This document shows positions 17,656 to 29,238 of a stretch of DNA of 64,000 nt, piece after piece. The notes under the pieces were generated by a model that did no database searches, was not told the DNA's origin, and worked only from the letters and a program-made list of their open reading frames with translations. A program made the position numbers and the translations under genes. The DNA comes from Streptantibioticus ferralitis (GTDB taxonomy: Bacteria; Actinomycetota; Actinomycetes; Streptomycetales; Streptomycetaceae). Within the stretch, counting starts at the first letter, position 1. The number at the start of each line of letters is the position of its first letter. The stretch covers positions 19,180-83,179 of the forward strand of contig NZ_JARHTQ010000033.1 in NCBI RefSeq assembly GCF_029223525.1. Reading direction: 5' to 3'.

Positions 17656-18327
17656 ATGACCCGCGTACTGCTCGCCGAGGACGATGCTTCGATCTCGGAA
17701 CCGCTCGCTCGCGCGCTGCGCCGCGAAGGCTACGAGGTCGAGGTGCGCGAAGACGGACCCACGGCACTCGACGCCGGACTGCAGGGCGCCGTGGACCTGC
17801 TCGTTCTGGATCTCGGCCTGCCTGGCATGGACGGCCTGGAGGTGTGCCGACGGCTGCGCACCGAGGGCCATGGCTTCCCGGTGCTGGTGCTCACCGCCCG
17901 CGCCGACGAGGTGGACACGGTGGTCGGCCTGGACGCCGGTGCCGACGACTACGTGACCAAGCCGTTCCGGCTCGCCGAGCTGCTCGCCCGGGTGCGGGCA
18001 CTGCTGCGGCGCGGTAGCGCCGAGGCCCAGCCCACCACCCAGGGCGTGCGGATCGACGTCGAGTCGCACCGCGCCTGGATCGGCGACGACGAACTCTCCC
18101 TCACCGCCAAGGAGTTCGACCTGCTGCGCGTACTGGTACGGGACGCGGGCCGGGTCGTCACCCGTGACCAGCTGATGCGCGAGGTCTGGGACACCACCTG
18201 GTGGTCCTCGACCAAGACGCTCGACATGCACATCTCCTGGCTGCGCAAGAAGCTCGGCGACGATGCCGCCAATCCGCGCTACATCTCCACCGTCCGGGGC
18301 GTCGGCTTCCGTTTCGAGAAGAACTAG
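17656..18327 (+). CDS. OmpR/PhoB-family response regulator
   Basis: A 223-residue protein. The receiver domain has the acidic pocket EDD (8-10), the phospho-acceptor D52 in LVLDLGLPGMDG, TARAD and the conserved lysine in VTKPF. The C-terminal winged-helix domain contains LSLTAKEFDLLRVLV, VVTRDQLMREVW and the recognition helix TLDMHISWLRKKLG, ending YISTVRGVGFRF. ATG at 17656; the frame extends upstream without a ribosome site. The cognate histidine kinase starts 26 bp downstream. The signal sensed is unknown. Confidence 0.95.
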   Translation: MTRVLLAEDDASISEPLARALRREGYEVEVREDGPTALDAGLQGAVDLLVLDLGLPGMDGLEVCRRLRTEGHGFPVLVLTARADEVDTVVGLDAGADDYVTKPFRLAELLARVRALLRRGSAEAQPTTQGVRIDVESHRAWIGDDELSLTAKEFDLLRVLVRDAGRVVTRDQLMREVWDTTWWSSTKTLDMHISWLRKKLGDDAANPRYISTVRGVGFRFEKN

Positions 18328-18352
18328 AAGAACGAGAAGTGTCTGAGCTCCT

Positions 18353-19693
18353 ATGCGCCGCCGTCTGATCAACTCCACGCTCGCCGTGGTCCTTGTGGTG
18401 ATCGCCGTCTTCGGGATCTCGCTGGTCATCGTGGAGAGCCGGACGATTGAGAGCAGCGCCAAGGAGAGCGTGCAGTCCGACGCCGTCCAGCTGATCGGCG
18501 TCGTGGAGAACCGCATCGCCGCAGGTGAGAAGGTGTCTCCGCCCGCCCTCACCCGGCAGATCAATTCCCAGCGGTATGCGGTGATCCGGATTCCGGGCCA
18601 GGGGCCGATCACGTTGGGCACCCCGCCTGAGGGCGAGGTCATCCAGTCCCTGCAGACCGGGGTGCACGGTGAGTCCGTGCTGGTGCAGGAGTCCCGTTCG
18701 GTGATCAGCCAGGAGATCGGCAGGACCCTGCTGGTCATCCTGGCGGTGGCGCTGCTGGCCATCGCCGCCGCCGTGGTGCTGGCCGTACAGCAGGCCAGAA
18801 GGCTGGCCTCGCCGCTGATCGACCTGGCCGGGACCGCCGAGCGGCTGGGCTCCGGCGACCCCCGCCCGCGCCACCGCAGGTACGGGGTGCCGGAGCTGGA
18901 CCGGGTCGCCGATGTGCTGGACGCCAGCGCCGAGCGGATCGCCAAGATGCTCACCGCCGAGCGACGGCTGGCCGCCGACGCCTCCCACCAGCTCCGTACG
19001 CCGCTGACCGCGCTGTCGATGCGCCTTGAGGAGATCATCGCCACCGACGACCACGACACGGTCAAGGAGGAGGCGACCATCGCGCTCGGTCAGGTCGAAC
19101 GGCTCACCGACGTGGTGCAGCGGCTGCTGACGAACTCCCGCGACCCGCGGACCGGCTCCGCGGTCGCCTTCGACCTCGACGAGGTGATCAAGCAGCAGCT
19201 TGAGGAGTGGCGCCCGGCCTACCGAGGCGAGGGCCGCAGCATCTCCCGCTCCGGCACGCGGGGGCTACGGGCCGTCGGCACCCCGGGGGCGGTCGCCCAG
19301 GTGCTGGCCACGCTGATCGAGAACGCGTTGATGCACGGTGCGGGCTCGGTGGTCATCCACACCCGGGTCACCGGCAACCAGGCCGTCGCCGAGGTCACCG
19401 ACGAGGGCCAGGGCGTCCCGCCCGACCTCGGCTCCCGGGTCTTCGAGCGGACGGTCAGCGGTCGCAACTCGACCGGCCTGGGCCTCGCCGTCGCCCGTGA
19501 CCTGGCGGAGGCCGACGGCGGCCGTCTGGAGCTGTTGCAGCAGCGCCCGCCGGTTTTCGCCCTGTTCCTCGCCCGCGAGGCGGTCGAGAACGACGGGAGG
19601 GGCCCGGCCCGCGGGCACGGTGGGTCCGCCGAGGGCGCCGTGGCCGGTGCGGAAACGCCGAAGGGCCCCGAAGAGGGCCCTCCTGTTCGCTGA
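18353..19693 (+). CDS. Membrane sensor histidine kinase
   Basis: A 446-residue kinase: membrane helix 1 (about 5-27), an extracellular sensor of about 95 residues, membrane helix 2 (about 122-144), a HAMP-like linker, the H-box ADASHQLRTPLTAL with H212, the N-box LIENALMHGA, and the G-boxes DEGQGVPPD and GLGLAVARDL. The HQLRTP form of the H-box is common in actinobacterial kinases paired with OmpR-type regulators. A Gly/Ala/Pro-rich tail of about 40 residues follows the catalytic domain. It forms a two-gene operon with the regulator 26 bp upstream. Its final codons contain a hairpin at 19662-19681 that may act as terminator. Confidence 0.93.
   Translation: MRRRLINSTLAVVLVVIAVFGISLVIVESRTIESSAKESVQSDAVQLIGVVENRIAAGEKVSPPALTRQINSQRYAVIRIPGQGPITLGTPPEGEVIQSLQTGVHGESVLVQESRSVISQEIGRTLLVILAVALLAIAAAVVLAVQQARRLASPLIDLAGTAERLGSGDPRPRHRRYGVPELDRVADVLDASAERIAKMLTAERRLAADASHQLRTPLTALSMRLEEIIATDDHDTVKEEATIALGQVERLTDVVQRLLTNSRDPRTGSAVAFDLDEVIKQQLEEWRPAYRGEGRSISRSGTRGLRAVGTPGAVAQVLATLIENALMHGAGSVVIHTRVTGNQAVAEVTDEGQGVPPDLGSRVFERTVSGRNSTGLGLAVARDLAEADGGRLELLQQRPPVFALFLAREAVENDGRGPARGHGGSAEGAVAGAETPKGPEEGPPVR
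19662..19681. terminator. Hairpin at the 3' end of the histidine kinase gene
   Basis: AGGGCCC (19662-19668) pairs with GGGCCCT (19675-19681) around a 6-nt loop. It lies inside the last codons of the kinase and just before the stop of the convergent GtrA gene. Confidence 0.5.
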
Positions 19694-19709
19694 GTTGTGC
19701 GCGGGGTGA

Positions 19710-20219
19710 CTACTTGCCTGCCGCGTTGACCCGCGCCTGCTGCTCCGCGTCGCTGAGGATCGCCTCCGCCTGCTCGACGGCCTGGGCGGGCAGCGAGCGG
19801 AAGACCCAGGTGCGGTAGGACCAGAAGCGGAAGAGCGTGGCGACGCCGATGCCGGTGAACTTCCAGAAGTTGTTGGCCAGCGGGCCGTCCCAGCCCATGC
19901 CGTAGGTGGCGCCGTACAGCACGCCGTTCTCGATCACCAGGCCGATCGCGCTGAAGAACGTGAACAGGCCCAGCTCCTTGCCGCGCCCGCTCTTGTCCGC
20001 GTTCCGGTAGGTGAAGTAGCGGAAGCCGACGTAGTTGAAGGCGATGGCGACGATGGTCGCGACGACGCTGGCCCGCACGGTCTGCAGGTTGGTAGCGCTG
20101 CGTAGCAGGTTGAACACCACGAGGTTGACGCCGATGCCGGCGATGCCAACGAGGCCGAACTTCGCGATCTCGCGGTAGAGGAGCCTCAATCGAGTGTTCA
20201 GCGCGCTCAGTCGACTCAT
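19710..20219 (-). CDS. GtrA-family membrane protein
   Basis: A 169-residue protein with four predicted membrane helices. It matches GtrA-like proteins: FGLVGIAGIGVNLVVFNLLR (helix 1), AIAFNYVGFRYFTYRN, a third helix around FFSAIGLVIENGVLY, and KFTGIGVATLFRFWSYRTWVF at the end. GtrA proteins are thought to move lipid-linked sugars across the membrane for wall or teichoic acid glycosylation (family knowledge). A short acidic tail follows. A GtrA gene also neighbours purK/purE in mycobacteria (Rv3277), so the location is conserved. ATG start at 20217-20219. Confidence 0.9.
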   Translation of the reverse strand: MSRLSALNTRLRLLYREIAKFGLVGIAGIGVNLVVFNLLRSATNLQTVRASVVATIVAIAFNYVGFRYFTYRNADKSGRGKELGLFTFFSAIGLVIENGVLYGATYGMGWDGPLANNFWKFTGIGVATLFRFWSYRTWVFRSLPAQAVEQAEAILSDAEQQARVNAAGK

Positions 20220-20698
20220 GATGTCGCTAGACCCTGTCTGTCGGTGTCCGTCGGTTGCCGGTTCCGGTGTACCGGTGCCGGTTCATTGGGCTGTTCGGCT
20301 GCTCCCCCGCTGCATCATGCTAACCATCAAGGGTGAACGGCCGCCTCCCGTAGAGGTGTAACCGACCCTGCTCAAGGGTAGGGACCTGCCAAATTGTGCC
20401 CAAGTGCCGGTAAAGGCAGTCCTCCCGTGAGTAGGACGAACCGCTGGTCGCCGGGGTTCGGCGCGGGCGTCTTAAATTCGTCTTACATTCTTGTGATCAT
20501 CGCATGCCCGGGCGCGTCCGGCTGGGATGCGCGCCGGTGTCTGGTCGACGGTGACGTGTTAGACGACCGTGTGGGTGCGGTGCGCGTCGCCGGGCGGGCC
20601 GTGCGTGAACCGGTCCACCAGCTTGCGGAGTGGTTCCGTGCATGCACACGCAACGCGCGTAGATTCGTCCGGAGTGTCCTGGCCTATACCCTGGCCTG
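20220..20698. other. 479-bp intergenic region between GtrA and purK
   Basis: Divergent promoter region with no convincing gene. It holds a cluster of CCGGT-containing repeats near 20255-20278 (ahead of GtrA) and an AT-rich patch around 20470-20500 (CTTAAATTCGTCTTACATTC), probably a promoter. The -10-like TAGATT at 20660-20665 precedes purK. Confidence 0.6.
20660..20665 (+). promoter_or_regulatory. Candidate -10 box of the purK operon
   Basis: TAGATT in the context GTAGATTCGTC, 34 bp before the purK GTG start. A weak TTCCGT lies 18 bp upstream as a possible -35. The same 11-bp context recurs ahead of ahcY at 61168. Confidence 0.45.
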
Positions 20699-21838
20699 GT
20701 GACATTCCCCGTAGTCGGCATGGTCGGGGGCGGACAACTCGCCCGTATGACGCACGAGGCGGGCATCCCGCTCGGCGTTCGTTTCAAGCTCCTCAGCGAC
20801 ACCGCGCAGGACTCCGCGGCGCAGGTGGTCCAGGACGTGATGATCGGTGACTACCGGGACCTGGAGACACTGCGGGAGTTCGCCAAGGGATGCGATGTGA
20901 TCACCTTTGATCACGAGCATGTACCGACCGAACACCTGCGGGCTCTGGAGGCCGAGGGCGTGGTGATCCGCCCGGGGGCCGACGCGTTGGTGCGTGCCCA
21001 GGACAAGGGAGTGATGCGAGCCACCCTGGACGGCATCGCTGTGCCGTGCCCGCGGCACCGGATCGTCTCCGACCCAGCGGATGTGGCGGCCTTCGCGGCC
21101 GAGGGGTCCGGTTTCCCGGTCGTGTTGAAGACCGTGCGCGGTGGATACGACGGCAAGGGTGTTTGGATCGTCCGCAGCGCGGAAGAGGCGAGTGAGCCCT
21201 TCAAGGCCGGTGTGCCGGTGCTCGCCGAGGAGAAGGTCGACTTCGTACGGGAGTTGGCCGCCAATGTCGTCCGCTCGCCGCACGGCCAGGCCGTCGCCTA
21301 CCCGGTCGTCGAGTCGATCCAGGTCGACGGCGTCTGCGACACCGTGATCGCGCCCGCTCCCAACCTGCCGGCGGAGCTGTCCGCGCGGGCGCAGCAGCTC
21401 GCGCTCACCATCGCCAGGGAACTGGATGTCGTCGGCCACCTCGCGGTCGAGCTCTTCGAGACCGGCGACGGCCGGATCCTGGTCAACGAGCTCGCGATGC
21501 GTCCGCACAACAGCGGCCACTGGACCCAGGACGGCGCCGTCACCTCGCAGTTCGCCAACCACCTTCGGGCCGTGCTCGACCTGCCGCTCGGCGACCCGCG
21601 CCCCCGGGCGCGGTGGACCGTGATGACCAACGTGCTCGGCGGCGACTACCCCGACATGTACTTCGCCTATCTGCACTGCATGGCCCGTGATCCCGGCCTC
21701 AAGATCCATATGTATGGAAAGGACGTGAAGCCGGGCCGTAAGGTCGGCCATGTCAACACCTACGGCGACGACCTGGCCGACGTCATCGAGCGCGCCCGGC
21801 ACGCCGCCGACTATCTGCGAGGAACGATCACCGAATGA
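20699..21838 (+). CDS. purK: 5-(carboxyamino)imidazole ribonucleotide synthase (PurK)
   Basis: A 379-residue ATP-grasp enzyme that carboxylates AIR to N5-CAIR with ATP and bicarbonate in purine synthesis. Signatures are [14 protein letters not shown] at the N terminus, FDHEH, the ATP-grasp lid [21 protein letters not shown] and the metal-site region [24 protein letters not shown]. The GTG at 20699 begins directly at the conserved [14 protein letters not shown]. Its end overlaps purE by 4 bp (ATGA), as expected for enzymes acting in sequence. Confidence 0.97.
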   Translation: MTFPVVGMVGGGQLARMTHEAGIPLGVRFKLLSDTAQDSAAQVVQDVMIGDYRDLETLREFAKGCDVITFDHEHVPTEHLRALEAEGVVIRPGADALVRAQDKGVMRATLDGIAVPCPRHRIVSDPADVAAFAAEGSGFPVVLKTVRGGYDGKGVWIVRSAEEASEPFKAGVPVLAEEKVDFVRELAANVVRSPHGQAVAYPVVESIQVDGVCDTVIAPAPNLPAELSARAQQLALTIARELDVVGHLAVELFETGDGRILVNELAMRPHNSGHWTQDGAVTSQFANHLRAVLDLPLGDPRPRARWTVMTNVLGGDYPDMYFAYLHCMARDPGLKIHMYGKDVKPGRKVGHVNTYGDDLADVIERARHAADYLRGTITE

Positions 21839-22359
21839 ACTCCCCCCTCGTCGGCATCGTCATGGGGTCCGACTCCGACTGGCCCGTCATGGAAGCCGCC
21901 GCCAAGGCCCTCGACGAATTCGAGGTCCCCTACGAGGTCGACGTCGTCTCCGCGCACCGCATGCCGCGCGAGATGGTCGAGTACGGGGAGCAGGCCGCAG
22001 GACGCGGGCTCAAGGCGGTCATCGCGGGCGCGGGCGGCGCCGCCCACCTGCCCGGAATGCTCGCCTCGGTCACCCCGCTTCCGGTGATCGGCGTGCCCGT
22101 ACCGCTGAAGTACCTGGACGGCATGGACTCACTGCTGTCCATCGTGCAGATGCCGGCCGGGGTCCCGGTCGCCACCGTCTCGATCGGCGGCGCGCGCAAC
22201 GCGGGGCTGCTCGCGGTACGGATGCTGGCCGCGCACGACGCGGAACTCTTCGACCGCGTGCGGCACTTCCAGGAGGACCTCAACCACCAGGCCACCGAGA
22301 AGGGCAAGCGGCTGCGCGCGAAGGCCAGCAGCCAGGACGCCTTCGGTTTCGGAAAGTGA
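21835..22359 (+). CDS. purE: N5-carboxyaminoimidazole ribonucleotide mutase (PurE)
   Basis: A 174-residue class I PurE that converts N5-CAIR to CAIR. Conserved blocks are [14 protein letters not shown], the active-site loop SAHRMPREM with its catalytic His, [12 protein letters not shown] and the [20 protein letters not shown] segment. Its start overlaps purK (ATGA) and its stop overlaps a possible GTG start of the dipeptidase gene. Confidence 0.97.
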   Translation: MNSPLVGIVMGSDSDWPVMEAAAKALDEFEVPYEVDVVSAHRMPREMVEYGEQAAGRGLKAVIAGAGGAAHLPGMLASVTPLPVIGVPVPLKYLDGMDSLLSIVQMPAGVPVATVSIGGARNAGLLAVRMLAAHDAELFDRVRHFQEDLNHQATEKGKRLRAKASSQDAFGFGK

Positions 22360-23558
22360 CCGCCGGGATGGACCCTCTCGCCCGCGCCCGCGAACTGCTC
22401 GCCGCGCACCCGGTGGTCGACGGCCACAACGATCTGCCCTGGGCGCTGCGTGAGCAGGTCCGTTACGACCTCGACCGGCTCGACATCGCCACCGACCAAC
22501 GCGCCTCGCTGCACACCGACATCCCTCGGCTGCGCGCGGGCGGCGTCGGCGCCCAGTTCTGGTCGGTCTACGTACGTACCGACCTCACCGGGGACGACGC
22601 GGTCAGCGCGACCCTCGAACAGATCGACGTGGTGCGGCAGTTGACCGAGCGCTACGCCGCGGACCTGCGGCCGGCGTTCACCGCGGACGACATGGAGACC
22701 GCGCGGGCCGAGGAGCGGATCGCCTCGCTGATGGGGGCCGAGGGCGGCCACTCGATCAACAACTCCCTTGCCACACTGCGGGCGTTCCACGCGCTCGGCG
22801 TGCGCTACATGACGCTCACCCACAACGACAACGTGCCGTGGGCCGACTCCGCGACCGACGAGCCGAGGGCGGGCGGACTCACCCGCTTCGGCGAGGAGGT
22901 CGTCCGGGAGATGAACCGCTGCGGCATGCTGGTCGACCTCAGCCATGTCTCCGCCGACACGATGCGCGACGCGCTGCGGGTCACCTCGGCGCCGGTGCTC
23001 TTCTCGCACTCCTCGTCACGCGCGGTCTGCGACCACCCCCGCAACATCCCCGACGACGTGCTGGAACTCCTGCTGTCCAACGGTGGCGTGGCGATGGCCA
23101 CCTTCGTGCCGAAGTTCATCCTGACCGAGGCCATCGAGTGGACCCGGGGCGCCGACGAGAACATGCGCGCCCACGGTCTGCATCCGCTGGACTCGACGTC
23201 CGAGGGGATGGAGGTGCAGCGGGCCTACGAGGCGCGCAACCCGCGCCCGGTCGCCACCGCGGCCACCGTGGCCGACCACCTCGACCACATGCGTGCGGTC
23301 GCGGGCATCGACCACATCGGCATCGGCGGTGACTTCGACGGCACCGCCTTCGTACCGAAGGACCTGGACGATGTCGCGGGCTACCCCAACCTGATCGCGG
23401 AGCTGCTGCGCCGCGGCTGGTCGGACGCCGACCTGGCCAAGTTGACCTGGCGCAACGCGGTACGGGTGCTGCGGGACGCGGAGTCCGTCGGGCGGGACGA
23501 GCGGGCCAGGCGCGGCCCGTCCAACGCGACCATCGAACAGCTGGACGGCGCACGGTAG
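22356..23558 (+). CDS. Membrane dipeptidase (peptidase M19, renal dipeptidase family)
   Basis: A 400-residue zinc dipeptidase. Metal-site motifs are [10 protein letters not shown] (HxD), [25 protein letters not shown] and [11 protein letters not shown] 22356 overlaps the purE stop (GTGA); ATG 22368 is an alternative four codons in. No signal peptide is present, so the enzyme is probably cytoplasmic despite the family name. Family members hydrolyse dipeptides, including D-amino-acid-containing ones. The third position in the purK-purE operon suggests co-transcription rather than a shared pathway. Confidence 0.93.
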   Translation: MTAGMDPLARARELLAAHPVVDGHNDLPWALREQVRYDLDRLDIATDQRASLHTDIPRLRAGGVGAQFWSVYVRTDLTGDDAVSATLEQIDVVRQLTERYAADLRPAFTADDMETARAEERIASLMGAEGGHSINNSLATLRAFHALGVRYMTLTHNDNVPWADSATDEPRAGGLTRFGEEVVREMNRCGMLVDLSHVSADTMRDALRVTSAPVLFSHSSSRAVCDHPRNIPDDVLELLLSNGGVAMATFVPKFILTEAIEWTRGADENMRAHGLHPLDSTSEGMEVQRAYEARNPRPVATAATVADHLDHMRAVAGIDHIGIGGDFDGTAFVPKDLDDVAGYPNLIAELLRRGWSDADLAKLTWRNAVRVLRDAESVGRDERARRGPSNATIEQLDGAR

Positions 23559-23567
23559 TTGACAGGC

Positions 23568-23604
23568 GCGGCCGCGTAAGGAGCGTGTCAATCCGCGCGG
23601 CCGC
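23568..23604. terminator. Weak inverted repeat after the dipeptidase gene
   Basis: A perfect 9-bp NotI-core stem (GCGGCCGCG, 23568-23576, with CGCGGCCGC, 23596-23604) and a 19-nt loop, just after the dipeptidase stop at 23558. The long loop makes it a poor terminator. Confidence 0.35.
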
Positions 23605-23732
23605 ACCGCCAAAGGGGCATCAAGAGCGTCCGGGCGGCTGACCCGGAGCCGATTGGCTGGACGGCACCGGTACCCGCCGGTGCCGCGCCGGGGCGGAGCG
23701 CCGCGGGGCGGTCCCCCTCGTCCCTCGTAGCG

Positions 23733-25874
<2,142 letters not shown>

Positions 25875-25889
25875 ATCGGGGTGCGGGGC

Positions 25890-26444
25890 TCAGGACTTCG
25901 TGTCCGCCGGGAGTTCTGAGGTGTCGATGGCGAGGGGGAGGTCACCAGGGACCTCGGCCTTCTCGCCGTAGGGGACGATATTGCGGTACGCGTACTCGCC
26001 GTCGATCGGCTTGTGCTGCACGACAAGCTGCGCGGCGTACGGGTCGGCGATGATGTAGAGGGGAATGCCCGCGCGGGCGTATGCGCCGACCTTCAAGCCG
26101 TAGTCGCGGCTCCCTGTGCTCGGGGAGACAACCTCGAAGGCCGCCTCGATGACCTCTGCTGGGTACACCGCGCTGTTCTTCTCGTATTCGGCCTTCGGCA
26201 GAATGATGATGTCGGGGCAGAGCTCGGAATTCTCCTCTGGGAACGGTGTGATCGTGTCCCCGGTGTACCTCAAGGTTTCTGGAAGCTGGGGTGTGATCTG
26301 ACGGACCAGCTCGACGATGGTTCCGAAGTGGAAGGCGCGTGTAGGCCACAGGACGATCTCCCCGTTCACGATCTCGGCCTTGTATCCCTCGGGCACTTCG
26401 AGGTGTTCCAGAGTGCTGTGTGAGCGCTCAAGCTCGATGGTCAC
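25890..26444 (-). CDS. Uma2-family (DUF820) putative restriction-endonuclease-fold protein
   Basis: A 184-residue PD-(D/E)xK-fold protein. The nuclease motif is visible as CPDIIIL (Asp) followed by EAAFEVVSPST (Glu) and the LKVGAYARAGIPLYIIADP helix-strand, typical of Uma2 proteins. GTG 26444 has an AGGAGG ribosome site. These proteins are common in streptomycetes in many copies and their biological role is unclear. Codon third positions are visibly less GC-rich than in the flanking genes, suggesting more recent acquisition. It converges on kdpB with 15 bp between stops. Confidence 0.85.
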   Translation of the reverse strand: MTIELERSHSTLEHLEVPEGYKAEIVNGEIVLWPTRAFHFGTIVELVRQITPQLPETLRYTGDTITPFPEENSELCPDIIILPKAEYEKNSAVYPAEVIEAAFEVVSPSTGSRDYGLKVGAYARAGIPLYIIADPYAAQLVVQHKPIDGEYAYRNIVPYGEKAEVPGDLPLAIDTSELPADTKS

Positions 26445-26533
26445 GCCGACCTCCTATGCCCTGCGGTAGCTCTGCGTATTGCCCGCCTAGCCGCCGGTGG
26501 GGGCTGCCGAATCGTTCAGTCGTCGAGCGCACC

Positions 26534-27874
26534 TCAGGCCAGCGGTCGGCCCATCGCGCGGAACGTCCACGCCGCGTTGCGCCACAGCTGTGGGTCCAGC
26601 GCGTTGCGGCCGTCCAGGATGCGGCGGATCGCGGCGACCTCGCCCAGGGCGGCCGGGTCCAGCTCGCGGAACTCGCGCCACTCGGTGAGGTGCAGTACGA
26701 CGTGGGCGCCGCGGACCGCGTCCAGGGCGGTCGGGGCGTAGGCCAGCGTCGGGAAGAGCCGTGCGGCGTTCTCCATGCCCTTCGGGTCGTAGACCGTGAC
26801 CTGGCCGCCCTGGAGGTGTATCTGGCCCGCGACGTTGAGTGCGGGGGAGTCGCGTACGTCGTCGGAGTCCGGCTTGAACGTGGCGCCGAGGACCGCGATC
26901 CGCTTGCCGAGGAAGCCGCCGCCGCAGGCCTCGCGGGCCAGCTCGACCATATGGCCGCGGCGCCGCATGTTGATCGAGTCGACCTCGCGCAGGAAGGTCA
27001 GTGCCTGGTCGGCGCCGAGCTCACCGGCCCTGGCCATGAAGGCCCGGATGTCCTTGGGCAGGCAGCCGCCGCCGAAGCCGATCCCGGCGCGCAGGAACTT
27101 GTGGCCGATCCGCTCGTCGTGGCCGATCGCCTCGGCGAGCTTGACCACGTCGCCGCCCGCCGCCTCGCAGACCTCGGCCATCGCGTTGATGAAGGAGATC
27201 TTGGTGGAGAGGAAGGAGTTCGCGGCGTTCTTGACCAGTTCCGCGGTCGGATAGTCGGCGACGACGAACGGCGTGCCTTCCGCGACGGGCGTCGCGTAAA
27301 CCTCGCGCAGCAGCTTCTCCGCCCGCTCGGACCGTACGCCGACCACGATCCGGTCCGGGTGCAGGGTGTCCTCGACCGCGAATCCCTCGCGCAGGAACTC
27401 CGGGTTCCAGGCCAGCTCGGCGGCGTCCCCGGCCGGGGCCAGCTCGGCGATCCGGTCCGCCAGCCGCGCCGCGCTGCCCACCGGCACGGTGGACTTGCCG
27501 ACGACCAGCGCGGGCCGGGTCAGATGAGGGGCGAGGGACTCGATCGCGGCGTCCACGTAGGACATGTCGCACGCGTACTCGCCGTGCTTCTGCGGAGTGT
27601 TGACGCAGACGAAGTGCACATCGCCGAACTCGGCGACCTGCTGCCAGGAGGTGGTGAACCGCAGCCGCCCGCTGGCGCCCTCGATCCCCTCGACATGCCG
27701 CGCCAGCAGCTCGTCCAGACCCGGCTCGTACATCGGTACCCGGCCCGCCGAGAGCATCGCGATCTTCGCCGGGTCGATGTCGAGGCCGAGGACCTCGAAC
27801 CCGAGCTCCGCCATCGCGGCCGCGTGGGTGGCCCCGAGGTAGCCGGTGCCGATCACGGTGAGCTTCAGCGTCAC
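26534..27874 (-). CDS. ugd: UDP-glucose 6-dehydrogenase
   Basis: A 446-residue NAD-dependent sugar-nucleotide dehydrogenase that oxidises UDP-glucose to UDP-glucuronate. The N-terminal Rossmann motif is VIGTGYLGATHAAAMAELG, the substrate loop is GKSTVPVG, NPEFLREG and KNAANSFLSTKISFINAM follow, and the catalytic cysteine is in GFGGGCLPKD. The C-terminal domain has GATFKPDSDDVRDSPAL and YDPKG. GTG 27874 has an AAAGG-type site upstream. The product can feed exopolysaccharide or wall polymer synthesis, which suits the glycosyltransferase and LCP genes downstream. It could accept UDP-N-acetyl sugars instead. Confidence 0.93.
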   Translation of the reverse strand: MTLKLTVIGTGYLGATHAAAMAELGFEVLGLDIDPAKIAMLSAGRVPMYEPGLDELLARHVEGIEGASGRLRFTTSWQQVAEFGDVHFVCVNTPQKHGEYACDMSYVDAAIESLAPHLTRPALVVGKSTVPVGSAARLADRIAELAPAGDAAELAWNPEFLREGFAVEDTLHPDRIVVGVRSERAEKLLREVYATPVAEGTPFVVADYPTAELVKNAANSFLSTKISFINAMAEVCEAAGGDVVKLAEAIGHDERIGHKFLRAGIGFGGGCLPKDIRAFMARAGELGADQALTFLREVDSINMRRRGHMVELAREACGGGFLGKRIAVLGATFKPDSDDVRDSPALNVAGQIHLQGGQVTVYDPKGMENAARLFPTLAYAPTALDAVRGAHVVLHLTEWREFRELDPAALGEVAAIRRILDGRNALDPQLWRNAAWTFRAMGRPLA

Positions 27875-28012
27875 AGGTCTGCCTTTCGGGGTCAGGCCGG
27901 GGTGCTGCGCCTGGGGCGCGGCGAGGTGCGACAGCCGAGCATAGTCGGGCATTCCGCTGGGCATATGCGCTGCTGTCGGCAAGCTCACGTATCCCGGTTC
28001 CGGACCCCGCTC

Positions 28013-28031
28013 TAGAATTAGGTTACTTAAC
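28013..28031 (+). promoter_or_regulatory. Candidate promoter and operator of the acyl-CoA dehydrogenase gene
   Basis: TAGAAT at 28013-28018 resembles a -10 box and is followed by the short dyad GTTACTTAAC at 28022-28031, about 45-60 bp before the TTG start at 28074. No clear -35 is seen. The A/T content is unusual for this region. Confidence 0.35.
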
Positions 28032-28073
28032 GGTAGCTAGCAGGCAGTCAGCGGATCTTGGGAGTGAGACACC

Positions 28074-29231
28074 TTGGCGGGTTCGACCGATTTCGATCTC
28101 TACCGGCTGTCTGAGGAGCACGAGATGCTCCGGGACACGGTGCGCTCGCTCGCCGAGGCGAAGATCGCCCCGTTCGCGGCGGAGGTGGACGAGCAGGCGC
28201 GCTTCCCGCAGGAGGCACTGGACGCCCTGGTGGGCTCCGACCTGCACGCCGTCCACGTTCCCGAGGAGTACGGCGGCGCCGGAGCCGACGCGCTGGCCAC
28301 CGTCATAGTGATCGAGGAGGTCGCGCGGGTCTGCGCCTCCTCCTCCCTGATCCCCGCGGTCAACAAGCTCGGCTCGCTGCCGGTCATCCTCTCCGGCTCC
28401 GAGGACCTGAAGAAGAAGTACCTGGGCCCGCTCGCCAAGGGCGACGCGATGTTCTCGTACTGCCTCTCCGAGCCGGACGCCGGTTCCGACGCGGCGGGCA
28501 TGAAGACCAAGGCGGTCCGCGACGGCGACCACTACGTCCTCAACGGCGTCAAGCGCTGGATCACCAACGCGGGCGTCAGCGAGTACTACACGGTGATGGC
28601 CGTCACCGACCCGGAGCAGCGCTCCAAGGGCATCAGCGCCTTCGTCGTGGAGAAGTCCGACGAGGGAGTCTCCTTCGGCGCCCCCGAGAAGAAGCTCGGC
28701 ATCAAGGGCTCGCCGACCCGCGAGGTCTACCTCGACAACGTCCGCATTCCCGCCGACCGCATGATCGGCGCCGAGGGCACCGGCTTCGCCACCGCGATGA
28801 AGACCCTCGACCACACCCGGATCACCATCGCCGCCCAGGCCCTCGGCATCGCCCAGGGCGCCCTCGACTACGCCAAGGGCTACGTCAAGGAGCGCAAGCA
28901 GTTCGGCAAGGCCATCGCCGACTTCCAGGGCATCCAGTTCATGCTCGCCGACATGGCGATGAAGCTGGAGGCCGCACGCCAGCTCACCTACTCGGCCGCC
29001 GCCAAGTCCGAGCGGGTGGAGGCCGACCTGACGTTCTTCGGCGCCGCCGCCAAGTGCTTCGCCTCCGACGTCGCCATGGAGGTCACCACCGACGCCGTCC
29101 AGCTCCTCGGCGGCTACGGCTACACCCGTGACTACCCGGTCGAGCGCATGATGCGTGATGCGAAGATCACCCAGATATACGAGGGCACCAACCAGGTCCA
29201 GCGCATCGTGATGGCGCGCAACCTGCCGTAG
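28074..29231 (+). CDS. Acyl-CoA dehydrogenase
   Basis: A 385-residue FAD-dependent acyl-CoA dehydrogenase of the short/medium-chain type. FAD/substrate motifs are YCLSEPDAGSDAAGMKT and WITNAGVS. The loop LDHTRITIAAQALGIAQGALDYA follows, then the RKQFGKAIADFQGIQFMLADM signature. The catalytic glutamate lies in the C-terminal QIYEGTNQVQRIVMARNL. TTG 28074 follows GGGAGTGAG; the protein begins at the conserved region, so the start is credible. It is the counterpart of mycobacterial fadE25 beside purE/purK. The convergent XRE gene ends 7 bp beyond its stop. Confidence 0.95.
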   Translation: MAGSTDFDLYRLSEEHEMLRDTVRSLAEAKIAPFAAEVDEQARFPQEALDALVGSDLHAVHVPEEYGGAGADALATVIVIEEVARVCASSSLIPAVNKLGSLPVILSGSEDLKKKYLGPLAKGDAMFSYCLSEPDAGSDAAGMKTKAVRDGDHYVLNGVKRWITNAGVSEYYTVMAVTDPEQRSKGISAFVVEKSDEGVSFGAPEKKLGIKGSPTREVYLDNVRIPADRMIGAEGTGFATAMKTLDHTRITIAAQALGIAQGALDYAKGYVKERKQFGKAIADFQGIQFMLADMAMKLEAARQLTYSAAAKSERVEADLTFFGAAAKCFASDVAMEVTTDAVQLLGGYGYTRDYPVERMMRDAKITQIYEGTNQVQRIVMARNLP

Positions 29232-29238
29232 CCAGCGG

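Noticed and set aside
20394..20702. 102-codon open frame ahead of purK
   Set aside because: No ribosome site, no recognisable protein features, and it overlaps the purK promoter.
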